Shown here: positions 1 through 7,518 of the stretch, piece by piece
Position numbering within the stretch: the first letter of the stretch is position 1
Layout of the letters: every line of letters starts with the position of its first letter
Assembly (NCBI RefSeq): GCF_022230955.1
Contig: NZ_JAKKFI010000089.1
Location: 112,428 to 176,427 of the forward strand
Source of the DNA: Micromonospora cabrerizensis
GTDB lineage: Bacteria > Actinomycetota > Actinomycetes > Mycobacteriales > Micromonosporaceae
DNA length: 64,000 nt
Direction: 5' to 3'
The notes under the pieces: generated by a model
What the model was told of the DNA's origin: nothing
Databases searched by the model: none
The model's input: the letters and a program-made list of their open reading frames with translations, nothing else
Position numbers and translations under genes: made by a program

Positions 1-1557
1 CCGCGCCACGCGGGTGCGGTAGCCGACACCGCGCAGCTTGAGATCCAGCGGTCGGCCGCTGGCGTGCTGCACCTGCGGGCGCCCACCGGACGCCGTCGAC
101 AGCAGCCGCTGCCGCTCGACGCGCTCCTCCTCCTCGTACGACTCGATGGCGGCAGCTGCCAGGGCGACCGCGGAGTGGCGGTGCGTGACGAGTCGGCCCT
201 CACCGCGGACGCGGTCGATCCAGCCGGTGTCCGCGCTGGCGTCGATCACCTCGGGCTGGTCGAGCAGGTCGAGCACGAAGCTCTTGTTCGTCGCGCCACC
301 CTCGATGATCACCGTGGTGTTCGCCATCGCCCGACGGAGCTTGCCGAGCGCCTCGTCGCGGTCGCGGCCGTACGCGATGATCTTCGCGATCATCGAGTCG
401 AAGTCGGCCGGGATGGTGTCGCCCTCGCTGACGCCGGTGTCCACCCGGATGCCGGGGCCGCTGGGCAGGTCCAGCCGTGCGATCCGCCCCGGCGACGGCG
501 CGAAGTCGCGGTCGGGATCCTCGGCGTTCAGGCGGGCCTCGATGGCGTGCCCGCGCTCCATGGGCGGCTCGCCGTCGAGCCGCCCACCCGAGGCGACGTG
601 CAGCTGCGCCTTGACCAGGTCGAACCCGGTGGTCAGCTCGGTGATCGGGTGCTCGACCTGGAGGCGGGTGTTGACCTCCAGGAACGCGAACAGCCGGTCG
701 CCGGGGTGGTACAGGAACTCGACGGTCGCCGCGCCGCGGTAACCGACCGCGATGGCCAGCCGCTCGGCCGACGTCTTGAGCTCGGCGGCCTGCGCCGCAT
801 CGAGCACCGGCGACGCCGACTCCTCGATGACCTTCTGGTTGCGTCGCTGGACCGAGCAGTCCCGCACGCCGAGCGCCCAGGCGGTGCCCTGCCCGTCGGC
901 GATCACCTGGACCTCGACGTGCCGGGCCCCGGTGACCAGGCGTTCCAGGAACACGATGCCGCTGCCGAACGCCCGCGCGGCCTCCTGACTGGTCCGCTCG
1001 TACGCGTCGACCAGGTCGGCCTCGGTGCGGACCACGCGGATGCCGCGCCCGCCGCCGCCGGCGGTCGCCTTCAGCATCAGCGGGTAGCCGACCTCGGCCG
1101 CCGAGGCCCGGGCGGCGTCCAGGGTCTCGACGGCGCCGCGACTCCACGGCGCGACCGGCACGCCGACCTTCTCGGCGATCAGCTTGGAGCCGATCTTGTC
1201 GCCGAGCTGGCGCATGGCGTCCGCGCTCGGTCCGACGAACGTGACGCCGATCTTCTCGCACAGCTCGGCGAACGCCGGATCCTCGGCGACGAAACCCCAG
1301 CCGACCCAGGCGGCGTCGGCCCCGGTCTCGGTGAGGGCGCGTTCCAGCACCGCCAGATTGAGGTACGGACGGGCAGACGCCGGTCCGAGATCATAGGCGA
1401 TGTCCGCTTCGCGGACGAAGGTGGCGGTGCGGTCGACGTCGGTGTAGAGAGCGACGGTTTCGATCTGGTTGCCGGTCTCCGCGGCCAACTCGCGGACCGC
1501 GTGGATGAGCCGCATGGCGGCTTCACCACGGTTGACGATGGCGACACGGTTGAACAC
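1..1557 (-). CDS. Biotin carboxylase part of an acyl-CoA carboxylase (3' end outside window)
   Basis: The frame stays open to the left edge, giving 519 codons. It starts at a GTG (MFNRVAIVNRGEAA) preceded by AAGGGG. The order fits a biotin carboxylase: an N-terminal domain (about 1-110), an ATP-grasp domain with the glycine-rich loop GGGGRGI near residue 165, the catalytic-site motif EVNTRLQVEH near 292-301, and the C-terminal carboxylase domain. The reaction is ATP- and bicarbonate-dependent carboxylation of biotin. From the family, the MFNRVAIVNRGEAAMR start is typical of the very long fused actinobacterial acyl-CoA carboxylases of about 1800 residues, in which biotinyl and carboxyltransferase domains follow on the same chain. 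Those domains would lie outside the window, so the fusion is inference. A stand-alone acetyl/propionyl-CoA carboxylase alpha subunit is the alternative. The acyl substrate cannot be told from this part. Confidence 0.88.
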   Translation of the reverse strand, partial: MFNRVAIVNRGEAAMRLIHAVRELAAETGNQIETVALYTDVDRTATFVREADIAYDLGPASARPYLNLAVLERALTETGADAAWVGWGFVAEDPAFAELCEKIGVTFVGPSADAMRQLGDKIGSKLIAEKVGVPVAPWSRGAVETLDAARASAAEVGYPLMLKATAGGGGRGIRVVRTEADLVDAYERTSQEAARAFGSGIVFLERLVTGARHVEVQVIADGQGTAWALGVRDCSVQRRNQKVIEESASPVLDAAQAAELKTSAERLAIAVGYRGAATVEFLYHPGDRLFAFLEVNTRLQVEHPITELTTGFDLVKAQLHVASGGRLDGEPPMERGHAIEARLNAEDPDRDFAPSPGRIARLDLPSGPGIRVDTGVSEGDTIPADFDSMIAKIIAYGRDRDEALGKLRRAMANTTVIIEGGATNKSFVLDLLDQPEVIDASADTGWIDRVRGEGRLVTHRHSAVALAAAAIESYEEEERVERQRLLSTASGGRPQVQHASGRPLDLKLRGVGYRTRVAR

Positions 1558-1928
1558 CCGACTGACCCCTTAGCTAGACCTTGAACTGCGTACCGCGAGA
1601 CGACGGCTCCCAGCAGTGATCACCTTTCCGGCTGGCGGCTGCCAGCGCTATGGCGCAACCACCGAACCAACCGTCTCTCAGTTGTAGGAAGTGAACAAAA
1701 GTTTTTGGCGGCCAGGCAGCCCCACGGCCCCGAGCCGGCCCCGAGCCGGCCGGCATCGGGCCCGCGCCGGCAGTTGATCAAGTCGGCGCTGGCGGTTCAC
1801 GTCGATCGCCTGCCGTGTTCACCCCCGCCTGATCGGCTGGCCAGGAAGATCATCGCCGGTCCGGTCAACCGCCAGCCCGGCTCGACCATCCCGGCGCAGG
1901 CCAGGATCGCAACACGAAAGGAGCGGCG
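1558..1928. other. Divergent intergenic region between carboxylase and glycosidase genes
   Basis: I see no supported gene in these 371 bases. A relatively A+T-rich patch (about 1680-1706, containing aacaaaagtttttgg) is the likeliest place for the leftward carboxylase promoter. The right end carries the AAAGGAG ribosome-binding site of the glycosidase gene. Short open frames here have no recognisable protein content. Confidence 0.5.
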
Positions 1929-3185
1929 ATGAGGTCATCGAACCTCGTACGCCCGAGTCTGGCGCTGCTGCTCGCCGCGGGGCTGAGCACGCTCGTGGCG
2001 CCGGCTGGCGCCGCCCACGCCGCGACCGCCACGGTAGCCCAGGCGGGCACCCCGATCACCGTCACCTCGACCGAGCAGCTTGCGCCGGGCGTCACGTACG
2101 GCTCGTTTGAGGTGTCCACGCCCCGCGGCGTCACCGTCGGTTACCTACTCACGGCGGACCTGAGGAAGAACAAGGTCTCCCTGGACCTGCTGCACCCCGA
2201 CGCAGTGGCGCAGCGCAAGGTCGTCTCGGCGATGACGAACGACCAGGGCGCCGTCGCCGGTGTCAACGGCGACTTCTTCAACAACAGTGAGACCCACGTC
2301 GGCGTCACGCCGACCTACTCGTCGTCCGGCCCGGAGATCGCCGACGGCGAGGGGTTGAAGTTCGCGGTGCCCACCGCTCAGCGCTTCGGCCCCGGCCTCG
2401 CCCCCGGCACCTCGACCCGGGACGTGTTCGGAGTGGGCGTGAACGGCAAGGCGCGCGTCGACACCCTGAGCCTGGACGGCGAGGTTCGCAGCAGGAAGGG
2501 CAAGATCGCCCTCAGCGGCCTCAACCAGTACGCGCTCCCGGTCGACGGCGTCGGCCTGTTCACCTCCGCCTGGGGTGCCGCCTCCCGGGTCCGGTCGACC
2601 TGCGGCACCGACACCAGCCGCAGCGACCCGTGCAGCACCCACACCTACGAGGTGACCGTACGCGGTGATGTGGTGACCTCGGTCGGTCAGACGCCCGGCT
2701 CGGGCGCGATCCCCGCCGACACCCAGGTGCTCGTCGGCCGGGAGGGCGGCGCGGACGCGCTCGACGACCTCGCCGTCGGCGACCGGGTGCAGGTGCGGGA
2801 GAAGCTCGACTCCGCCGGCCAGCCGAAACTGACCTTCGCGGTCGGCGGCGCGCCGATCCTGCGCGACGGTGAGCCGCTGGCCGGCCTGGACACCAGGACC
2901 GCCGCGGTGCGCAGCGCAGCCGGTGTCAGCCCGGACGGCAGGACGGTGTACCTGGTCGCCCTGGCCGGCCGCGCCCCCGCCAGCGCCGGCTTCACGATCG
3001 CCGAACTGGCCGACCTGATGCGCTCGCTCGGCGCGGACGCCGCCGTGAACCTCGACGGAGGCGGTTCGAGCACCGTCGCCGTACGCGAGCCGGGCCAGGC
3101 GACGGCGACCGCCCGCAACAGCCCCTCCGACGGTACGGAGCGCGCGGTCGCCAACGGTATCGGGATCTTCGTGGGCCGGCACTGA
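1929..3185 (+). CDS. Secreted phosphodiester glycosidase family protein (NAGPA-like)
   Basis: This 418-residue protein has a signal peptide (hydrophobic core about residues 8-28, ending APAGAAHA) and an AAAGGAG ribosome-binding site before the ATG. The mature part matches the phosphodiester glycosidase family (the domain of human uncovering enzyme NAGPA and of bacterial exopolysaccharide-associated proteins). The two signature stretches are GVNGDFFNN near residue 108 and NLDGGGSSTVAV near residue 373. A middle insertion of about 150 residues contains a Cys pair (RSTCGTDTSRSDPC). The family hydrolyses sugar-phosphodiester bonds, so an extracellular role on phosphodiester-linked glycans is likely; the substrate is unknown. 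The gene is monocistronic, with a strong hairpin directly after the stop. Confidence 0.85.
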   Translation: MRSSNLVRPSLALLLAAGLSTLVAPAGAAHAATATVAQAGTPITVTSTEQLAPGVTYGSFEVSTPRGVTVGYLLTADLRKNKVSLDLLHPDAVAQRKVVSAMTNDQGAVAGVNGDFFNNSETHVGVTPTYSSSGPEIADGEGLKFAVPTAQRFGPGLAPGTSTRDVFGVGVNGKARVDTLSLDGEVRSRKGKIALSGLNQYALPVDGVGLFTSAWGAASRVRSTCGTDTSRSDPCSTHTYEVTVRGDVVTSVGQTPGSGAIPADTQVLVGREGGADALDDLAVGDRVQVREKLDSAGQPKLTFAVGGAPILRDGEPLAGLDTRTAAVRSAAGVSPDGRTVYLVALAGRAPASAGFTIAELADLMRSLGADAAVNLDGGGSSTVAVREPGQATATARNSPSDGTERAVANGIGIFVGRH

Positions 3186-3199
3186 CCGGTCGTTCACGC

Positions 3200-3242
3200 G
3201 CGGATCCGCCCCGCCCGGTGCCGCCGGACGGGGCGGATCCGC
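3200..3242 (+). terminator. Hairpin terminator of the glycosidase gene
   Basis: A perfect 14-bp inverted repeat (arms gcggatccgccccg and cggggcggatccgc) with a 15-base loop begins 15 bases after the stop codon. There is no T-tract, which is common for actinobacterial terminators. Confidence 0.8.
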
Positions 3243-3311
3243 ACCCTGCGACTCGCCGCGTCGACCGGCCGCGTCGTCGGCGACTGTCACTCCCGTCCGG
3301 ACAATGAGGGC

Positions 3312-4409
3312 GTGACCGTTCTCGACACGCGGGCGCTCAACCGCGCGACGCTCGCCCGGCAACTCCTGCTCGATCGCGCCGACGTGCCGGTCCTCGACGC
3401 CGTCGCGCACCTCGGCGGCCTACAGGCACAGGAGCCGCAGGAGCCATTCGTCGGGCTCTGGTCGCGGCTGCGTGCCTTCGACCCGGCGGTGCTCTCGACC
3501 CTGCTGACCCAGCGACACGTGGTGCGTACCCATCTCATGCGCCGCACCGTTCACCTGCTCGTCGCCGACGACGCCGTGGCCTGGCGCTCCCGTCACCACG
3601 CCATGCTGTGCCAGCGGGTGCTCGGGGTCTACCGCAAGGAGCTGGACGGGGTCGACCTCGACGAGCTGGCCGCTGCGGCGCGGGCGCTGCTGGCCGACGG
3701 TGAGCCGCGCTCGACGCCCGAGATCGGGCGGGCGCTCGGCGAGCGCTGGCCGGCGCCGGGGCCGCGGGCCCTGGGCGAGATGGCGGTGGCCCTCGTCGCG
3801 CTGATCCAACTCCCGCCCCGGGGGGTGTGGCGTGCGAAGGGGGGCGCCCGCAACGTGCTGCTCGCCGCCTGGCTGGGCCGGGAGGTCGACCCGCCGACCC
3901 CGGACGACGCCGATCACGTCGGCCAGATTCTCGTACGCCGCTATCTGTCCGCGTTCGGGCCGGCGGCCACGGCCGACGTGCGCGCCTGGTCCGGCCTCGC
4001 CGGGCTGCCGGCCGCTGTGGCCGCGATGCGCGACGAGCTGGTCACCTTCCGCGACGTGCGTGGCCGCAAGCTGCTCGACCTCGCCGACGCGCCGCGCCCC
4101 GACCCCGAGACACCCGCTCCGGTGCGCTTCCTGCCGGCGTTCGACAACGCGATCCTCGGCTACGACGACCGCAGCCGGATCATCGACGACGAGCACCGCC
4201 TTCTCTCGGTGGCCGGTGAGCGCGTGGTGCTGGTCGACGGCCGGGTCGCCGCCACCTGGAGCGTCGAGGCGGGCACGGTGACGGTCAGCCCGTTGACCGG
4301 CTTCTCCCGGGCCGATCGCGCCGCCGTCGCCGAGCAGGGGCAGGCGCTGGCGCTGTTCCTCTCCGACAAGGAGAGCGACCGGGTGCGGGTGGGTTCGTCT
4401 TCCCGGTGA
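3312..4409 (+). CDS. Winged-helix DNA glycosylase, AlkZ/YcaQ family
   Basis: This 365-residue protein starts at GTG behind a GAGGG site. It belongs to the winged-helix DNA-binding family (HTH_42) that includes AlkZ of the azinomycin producer and E. coli YcaQ. The family catalytic motif is visible as LGGLQAQEP, with Gln38-Ala-Gln40. The QxQ form is that of AlkZ-like enzymes, whereas YcaQ uses QxD. These enzymes excise alkylated bases and can unhook interstrand crosslinks. Many actinomycetes carry paralogues outside any toxin cluster, and nothing nearby looks like a genotoxin pathway, so general alkylation repair is the reasonable inference. No partner genes are visible. Confidence 0.8.
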   Translation: MTVLDTRALNRATLARQLLLDRADVPVLDAVAHLGGLQAQEPQEPFVGLWSRLRAFDPAVLSTLLTQRHVVRTHLMRRTVHLLVADDAVAWRSRHHAMLCQRVLGVYRKELDGVDLDELAAAARALLADGEPRSTPEIGRALGERWPAPGPRALGEMAVALVALIQLPPRGVWRAKGGARNVLLAAWLGREVDPPTPDDADHVGQILVRRYLSAFGPAATADVRAWSGLAGLPAAVAAMRDELVTFRDVRGRKLLDLADAPRPDPETPAPVRFLPAFDNAILGYDDRSRIIDDEHRLLSVAGERVVLVDGRVAATWSVEAGTVTVSPLTGFSRADRAAVAEQGQALALFLSDKESDRVRVGSSSR

Positions 4410-4521
4410 GGTGACTTCCGAAATTGCGTGCCCCCAGGAGGCGGCGCGAGGCGGATAGGGTGCGCGGCGATGGTGATTGGGCACGTTCGCGGGAGGCGAT
4501 CACATGACATCGATGGGACGA
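4410..4521 (+). repeat. Direct repeat, 5' segment of copy A
   Basis: This stretch, covering the leader and first codons of the beta-helix gene, recurs at about 7218-7329. The last part, from gggaggcgatcac through the ATG and five more codons, is identical in both; the upstream part is clearly similar but diverged. Confidence 0.8.
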
Positions 4522-5904
4522 CGCACCGCCCTGCGCGCTGGCCTGGCGGCCACGGCCCTGGCGGGCGGGGCCGCTCTGGCGGCCAAGCCGGCCACGGCGG
4601 CGATGGCCGTCACGGAAGACGGTTGGGTCTCGGTGCTCGCGCACGGAGCGGTCGGCGACGGAGTCACCGACGACACCGCGGCGATCCAGGCCGCGTTCGA
4701 CGCCGCGCGGGCGACCACGCCGACCATGGGCGTGCTGTTCCCGGCGGGCCGGACATACCGCGTCAGCAACCGGGTGACGCTCTCCGGGCTGACCGACACC
4801 GCGCTGCGGGGTCACGGGGCCACACTGGCACTGGTCGATGCCGCGCCCGTGACGGTCAAGGACCAGGTCCGCGGCGTACTCCAGATCCAGGACTGCCACC
4901 GGCTGAAGGTTCTTGGGCTCAACCTCGTCGACCACGCCGCCACCTACTGGTACAGCGGGGTTGTCATCACCGCGTCGACCGGCATCGTCGTCGACGGGGT
5001 GGTGTCCCGCGGGTTCCGCCACACCGGCATCAGCGTGTGGGACAACACCCCCGGCACGTCCAACGACATCCTCATCACGAACTGCACCACGGAGGACGTC
5101 CGGTTCGGCATCGGCAGCAACGGGCACGACGTGCGGATCACGAACAACCACGTGGCGATGGACTGGCTGTCGTCGCAGGAAGCCGAGGACTGGGGCGGCG
5201 TCTGGCGCGCTGAGTCCAAGTACTACGACGGCATCAATGTGTGGTTCGGCGCCGACCGCACCGTCATCTCCGGCAACACCATCACCGAGTGCGGCCAGGC
5301 AGGTGTCTACACCCAGCAGGTGACGAACCTGGTGGTCGCCGACAACACCGTGTCGGGCTGCCAACTGCGAGGCATCGAGATCGACGGCAGTGCACGTGGC
5401 GCCCTGCCCCGGTCGGGCCAGGCCGTCGGCGTGTCCATCACCGGCAACGTCGCGACCAACTGCGTCGGCCACATCAATGTCCTGGCCAGCCGGGACGTCA
5501 CCGTTGTCGGCAACCGGGTGGAAAATCCGGACGCGCGCCGGGCGGTGAGCTGCGTTGCCGTCCACCAGGGCTCCACCAAGGCCGTCGTGGTGGGCAACCA
5601 CCTGCGCCAGGCGCACCCGTCGCACCCCGCGGTCTTCGTGGACACCGCCTCGGTCGACGTCACACTGGCGTGGAACGCCGTGGAGGCCGCCGTCCCGTAC
5701 CAGACCCCCGCGGACACGGTCATCATCCGCCGCGGAGGCGCGGGGCAGATCCGCGCCGAGGGCAAGTTCATCGCCGTCGGTGGGATCGGAGTCGGCAACA
5801 GCGTCGCCGCCACCACGCCGGGCTCGGTGGTTCGCAAGATCGAAGTGTTCTCCTCCACCGGGCAGAGCCTGGGGTGGGTTCCGGTGTACAACTCGATCAC
5901 CTGA
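4504..5904 (+). CDS. Tat-exported right-handed beta-helix (pectate-lyase-like) protein
   Basis: The chosen ATG follows GGGAGG with a 7-base gap. An in-frame start 27 bases upstream lacks such a site. The 466-residue product opens with a twin-arginine signal (GRRTAL, then a hydrophobic stretch to about residue 30). The motif GAVGDGVTDDTAAIQ near residue 45 is the hallmark of the Pectate_lyase_3 beta-helix superfamily, and the middle shows repeated N-x-I/V-x-G-N turns typical of parallel beta-helix coils (for example ITNNHVAMD, ISGNTITEC, VVGNRVENP). Members bind or cleave polysaccharides. I cannot identify catalytic residues, so the enzyme class is open. Its 3' end and leader are duplicated downstream next to the GH92 gene, so the pair probably arose in a glycan-utilisation setting. 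Confidence 0.82.
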   Translation: MTSMGRRTALRAGLAATALAGGAALAAKPATAAMAVTEDGWVSVLAHGAVGDGVTDDTAAIQAAFDAARATTPTMGVLFPAGRTYRVSNRVTLSGLTDTALRGHGATLALVDAAPVTVKDQVRGVLQIQDCHRLKVLGLNLVDHAATYWYSGVVITASTGIVVDGVVSRGFRHTGISVWDNTPGTSNDILITNCTTEDVRFGIGSNGHDVRITNNHVAMDWLSSQEAEDWGGVWRAESKYYDGINVWFGADRTVISGNTITECGQAGVYTQQVTNLVVADNTVSGCQLRGIEIDGSARGALPRSGQAVGVSITGNVATNCVGHINVLASRDVTVVGNRVENPDARRAVSCVAVHQGSTKAVVVGNHLRQAHPSHPAVFVDTASVDVTLAWNAVEAAVPYQTPADTVIIRRGGAGQIRAEGKFIAVGGIGVGNSVAATTPGSVVRKIEVFSSTGQSLGWVPVYNSIT

Positions 5905-5921
5905 TCCCGTAGACCTCCCAG
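5737..5921 (+). repeat. Direct repeat, 3' segment of copy A
   Basis: About 185 bp covering the last 55 codons of the beta-helix gene plus about 17 bp beyond its stop. The counterpart at 7335-7518 differs by hand count at about 14 positions plus one indel. Most differences are at third codon positions; only four residues differ. Confidence 0.85.
5895..5921 (-). pseudogene. Remnant of a discoidin-domain C-terminus (WEVYGIR, stop)
   Basis: Read leftward, this short stretch gives W-E-V-Y-G-I-R-stop. It matches the last residues of the intact GH92 protein (LEVYGIR, stop), and its stop overlaps the 3' end of the convergent beta-helix gene exactly as in the intact GH92 arrangement. It looks like the surviving tip of a second convergent discoidin-containing gene. 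Confidence 0.6.
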
Positions 5922-5956
5922 CACCGACATTGCGGGCCGCGGTGTCGGGTGCGGGT

Positions 5957-6005
5957 CGCGTCTCCCCGGTGAGGGACCCAGTGGGTCCGACACCGGGGAG
6001 ACGCG
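5957..6005. terminator. Bidirectional nested hairpin terminator
   Basis: A perfect 15-bp inverted repeat (cgcgtctccccggtg / caccggggagacgcg) encloses a second perfect 7-bp one (ggaccca / tgggtcc). It lies between the convergent beta-helix gene and the secreted-protein gene to its right. Confidence 0.85.
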
Positions 6006-6009
6006 GACA

Positions 6010-7083
6010 TCAGTCGACGATCGGCGGTGCCGTCCTCGCGGCCTCCTTGAGCGCCGCCGCTGCCCCGGCGTACGGGTTGTAGCTGTAGGTGCGCGCCAGG
6101 CCGGCCGGGACCGTGAAGTACTCGGCCGACAGTTTCGCCGGGTCGCTGGCGATCTCGCCGCGCCCGGGTGCGTCGTCGCCGTCGTCCCAGCCCCACGGTG
6201 CGTTGGCCGAGTTGGTCGAACAGGTCCAGGTGCCGGCGCCGCAGTCGCCGGAGGTGTCGCCGGCGAACGTGCCCAGAGCGGCGAAGAGGCTCGGGTTCGC
6301 CCGCTGCGCCCACAACCCGCCGGCAGCGAAGATGTCGATGAGCTGGTATCGCACGTCGCGGTCGTTGCCGTCGCTCGGCGTCTCCGCGACCGTCGACGGG
6401 TAGTAGACCAGGCCGTCGCCGTTGATGGTGTACTGCGGGTAGGCCTTCAACCCGTGGCCCTGGGCCTCCTGTGCCGTCACCGGGTGCTGGAACGTGTCGT
6501 GCGGCGACGCCTGGAACTGCAGGGTGCCGTCGACGCCCTCCCGGCCGCTGGTCCAGGTGCTACCGACCGGCGTGTACGAGAAGAAGTCGCTGTGCGCGAC
6601 GGTGACGGCCGAACGCAGGACACCGTACGGGGAGCCGTCGCGCTCGATGGCGAACAGGACACCCTCACCGTCGTTCTCGTGCTCGGACTCGAAGAACGGG
6701 TGGTCCGTCCAGTCGCGGGGGTGGAAGAAGTAGTACGTGATGTACCAGTGGGTGCTCGTCTCCAGGACGGAGTAGTACGCGTGCGCGGCGAGGGAGTTGC
6801 CCGCCTGCCCGGCCCGGTCCCAGTTGTTGCGCCCGTTCAGGTCGCCGTCGAAGTCGACCCTGGTGATGTAGTCCGACTGGCCGCTCAGCGCGTGGCTGCC
6901 GGTCGCGTCGACGTCCTGGTAGTGCACAGGTGCCCAGCGGAGGGCGAGTTCGGCCCGGCTGACGGCGGCTCCGGCCGGCGTCGGCGCGGCGAGGAGGGAG
7001 GCGGCCAGCACTGCGGCGGCGGCTGCCGCGATCAGCGCCCTCGCCGCCCGGGGTCGCCGAATCGTGCTGCTTCTGTCGAGCAT
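6010..7083 (-). CDS. Secreted protein of unknown function
   Basis: The ATG chosen here (MLDRSSTIRRPRAAR) has GTGGGAG seven bases upstream and yields a 357-residue protein with a clear signal peptide (alanine-rich core about 14-40, ending AGAAVSR). The mature protein is rich in Trp, Tyr, His and Asp, with segments such as RWAPVHYQDVD, YYFFHPRDWTDH and ESEHENDGEGVLFAI. The HEND-x-EG stretch recalls Vps62/NPP1-like beta-sandwich proteins, but that similarity is weak and from memory. No enzyme class can be assigned. The gene sits between the two halves of a duplicated segment and converges on the beta-helix gene, separated from it by a strong terminator. Confidence 0.7.
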   Translation of the reverse strand: MLDRSSTIRRPRAARALIAAAAAAVLAASLLAAPTPAGAAVSRAELALRWAPVHYQDVDATGSHALSGQSDYITRVDFDGDLNGRNNWDRAGQAGNSLAAHAYYSVLETSTHWYITYYFFHPRDWTDHPFFESEHENDGEGVLFAIERDGSPYGVLRSAVTVAHSDFFSYTPVGSTWTSGREGVDGTLQFQASPHDTFQHPVTAQEAQGHGLKAYPQYTINGDGLVYYPSTVAETPSDGNDRDVRYQLIDIFAAGGLWAQRANPSLFAALGTFAGDTSGDCGAGTWTCSTNSANAPWGWDDGDDAPGRGEIASDPAKLSAEYFTVPAGLARTYSYNPYAGAAAALKEAARTAPPIVD

Positions 7084-7217
7084 GGTGTGCTCCCACGTCC
7101 GAAGTGATAGACAATGATGAATCATTGTCGGTGCGGGCGCCCGTCGCGTGTCCGTCCGGCGAAGAGGAGGCGGACGATGTCCGACCGGACTGGGCGCGGC
7201 CCCGCCGCCCCGGTGAC

Positions 7218-7518
7218 GCGACCTCCGGAAACGCGTGCCCCCAACAGTCGAGACAGACGGGATAGGGTCCGCGGCGATGGTGAGTGGGCACGTCTCACGG
7301 GAGGCGATCACATGACATCGATGGGACGAGAAGTGGCGCCGGCCAGATCCGCACCGAGGGCAAACTCATCGCCGTCGGCGGGATCGGAGTCGGCAACAGC
7401 GTCGCGGCCACCACGCTGGGCTCGGTGGTCCGCAAGATCGAAGTGTTCTCCTCCACCGGGCAGAGCATGGGCTGGGTCCCGGTCTACAACTCGATCACCT
7501 GATTCCGTAGACCTCCAG
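7218..7518 (+). repeat. Direct repeat copy B with internal deletion
   Basis: The leader segment (7218-7329) and the 3' segment (7335-7518) of the beta-helix gene are here joined almost directly; about 1.2 kb of coding sequence present in copy A is missing. The match continues past the stop into the end of the convergent GH92 gene. Confidence 0.85.
7312..7502 (+). pseudogene. Gutted copy of the beta-helix gene
   Basis: The same ribosome-binding site (GGGAGG), ATG and first codons (MTSMGR) as in the intact gene are followed at once by the last 55 codons (GAGQIRTEGKLIAVGG to VPVYNSIT, stop). The ATG is out of frame with this tail, so no beta-helix product can be made. Only four of the 55 tail residues differ from the intact copy while silent differences are more numerous, so the parent copy was probably under selection before the deletion, or came from a functional relative. 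The stop overlaps the end of the GH92 gene on the other strand. Confidence 0.85.

Noticed and set aside
64..1584. A 506-codon rightward frame at the left edge
   Set aside because: It is the antisense shadow of the biotin carboxylase, whose ATP-grasp and EVNTRLQVEH motifs are unambiguous on the other strand.
4477..4503. Upstream in-frame start of the beta-helix gene
   Set aside because: GGGAGG lies seven bases before the ATG at 4504, and the Tat signal fits that start; the longer form adds nine unrelated residues.
5922..7217. Possible insertion element between the direct repeats
   Set aside because: The enclosed gene is a signal-peptide protein with no transposase features, and there are no terminal inverted repeats; tandem duplication explains the repeats better.
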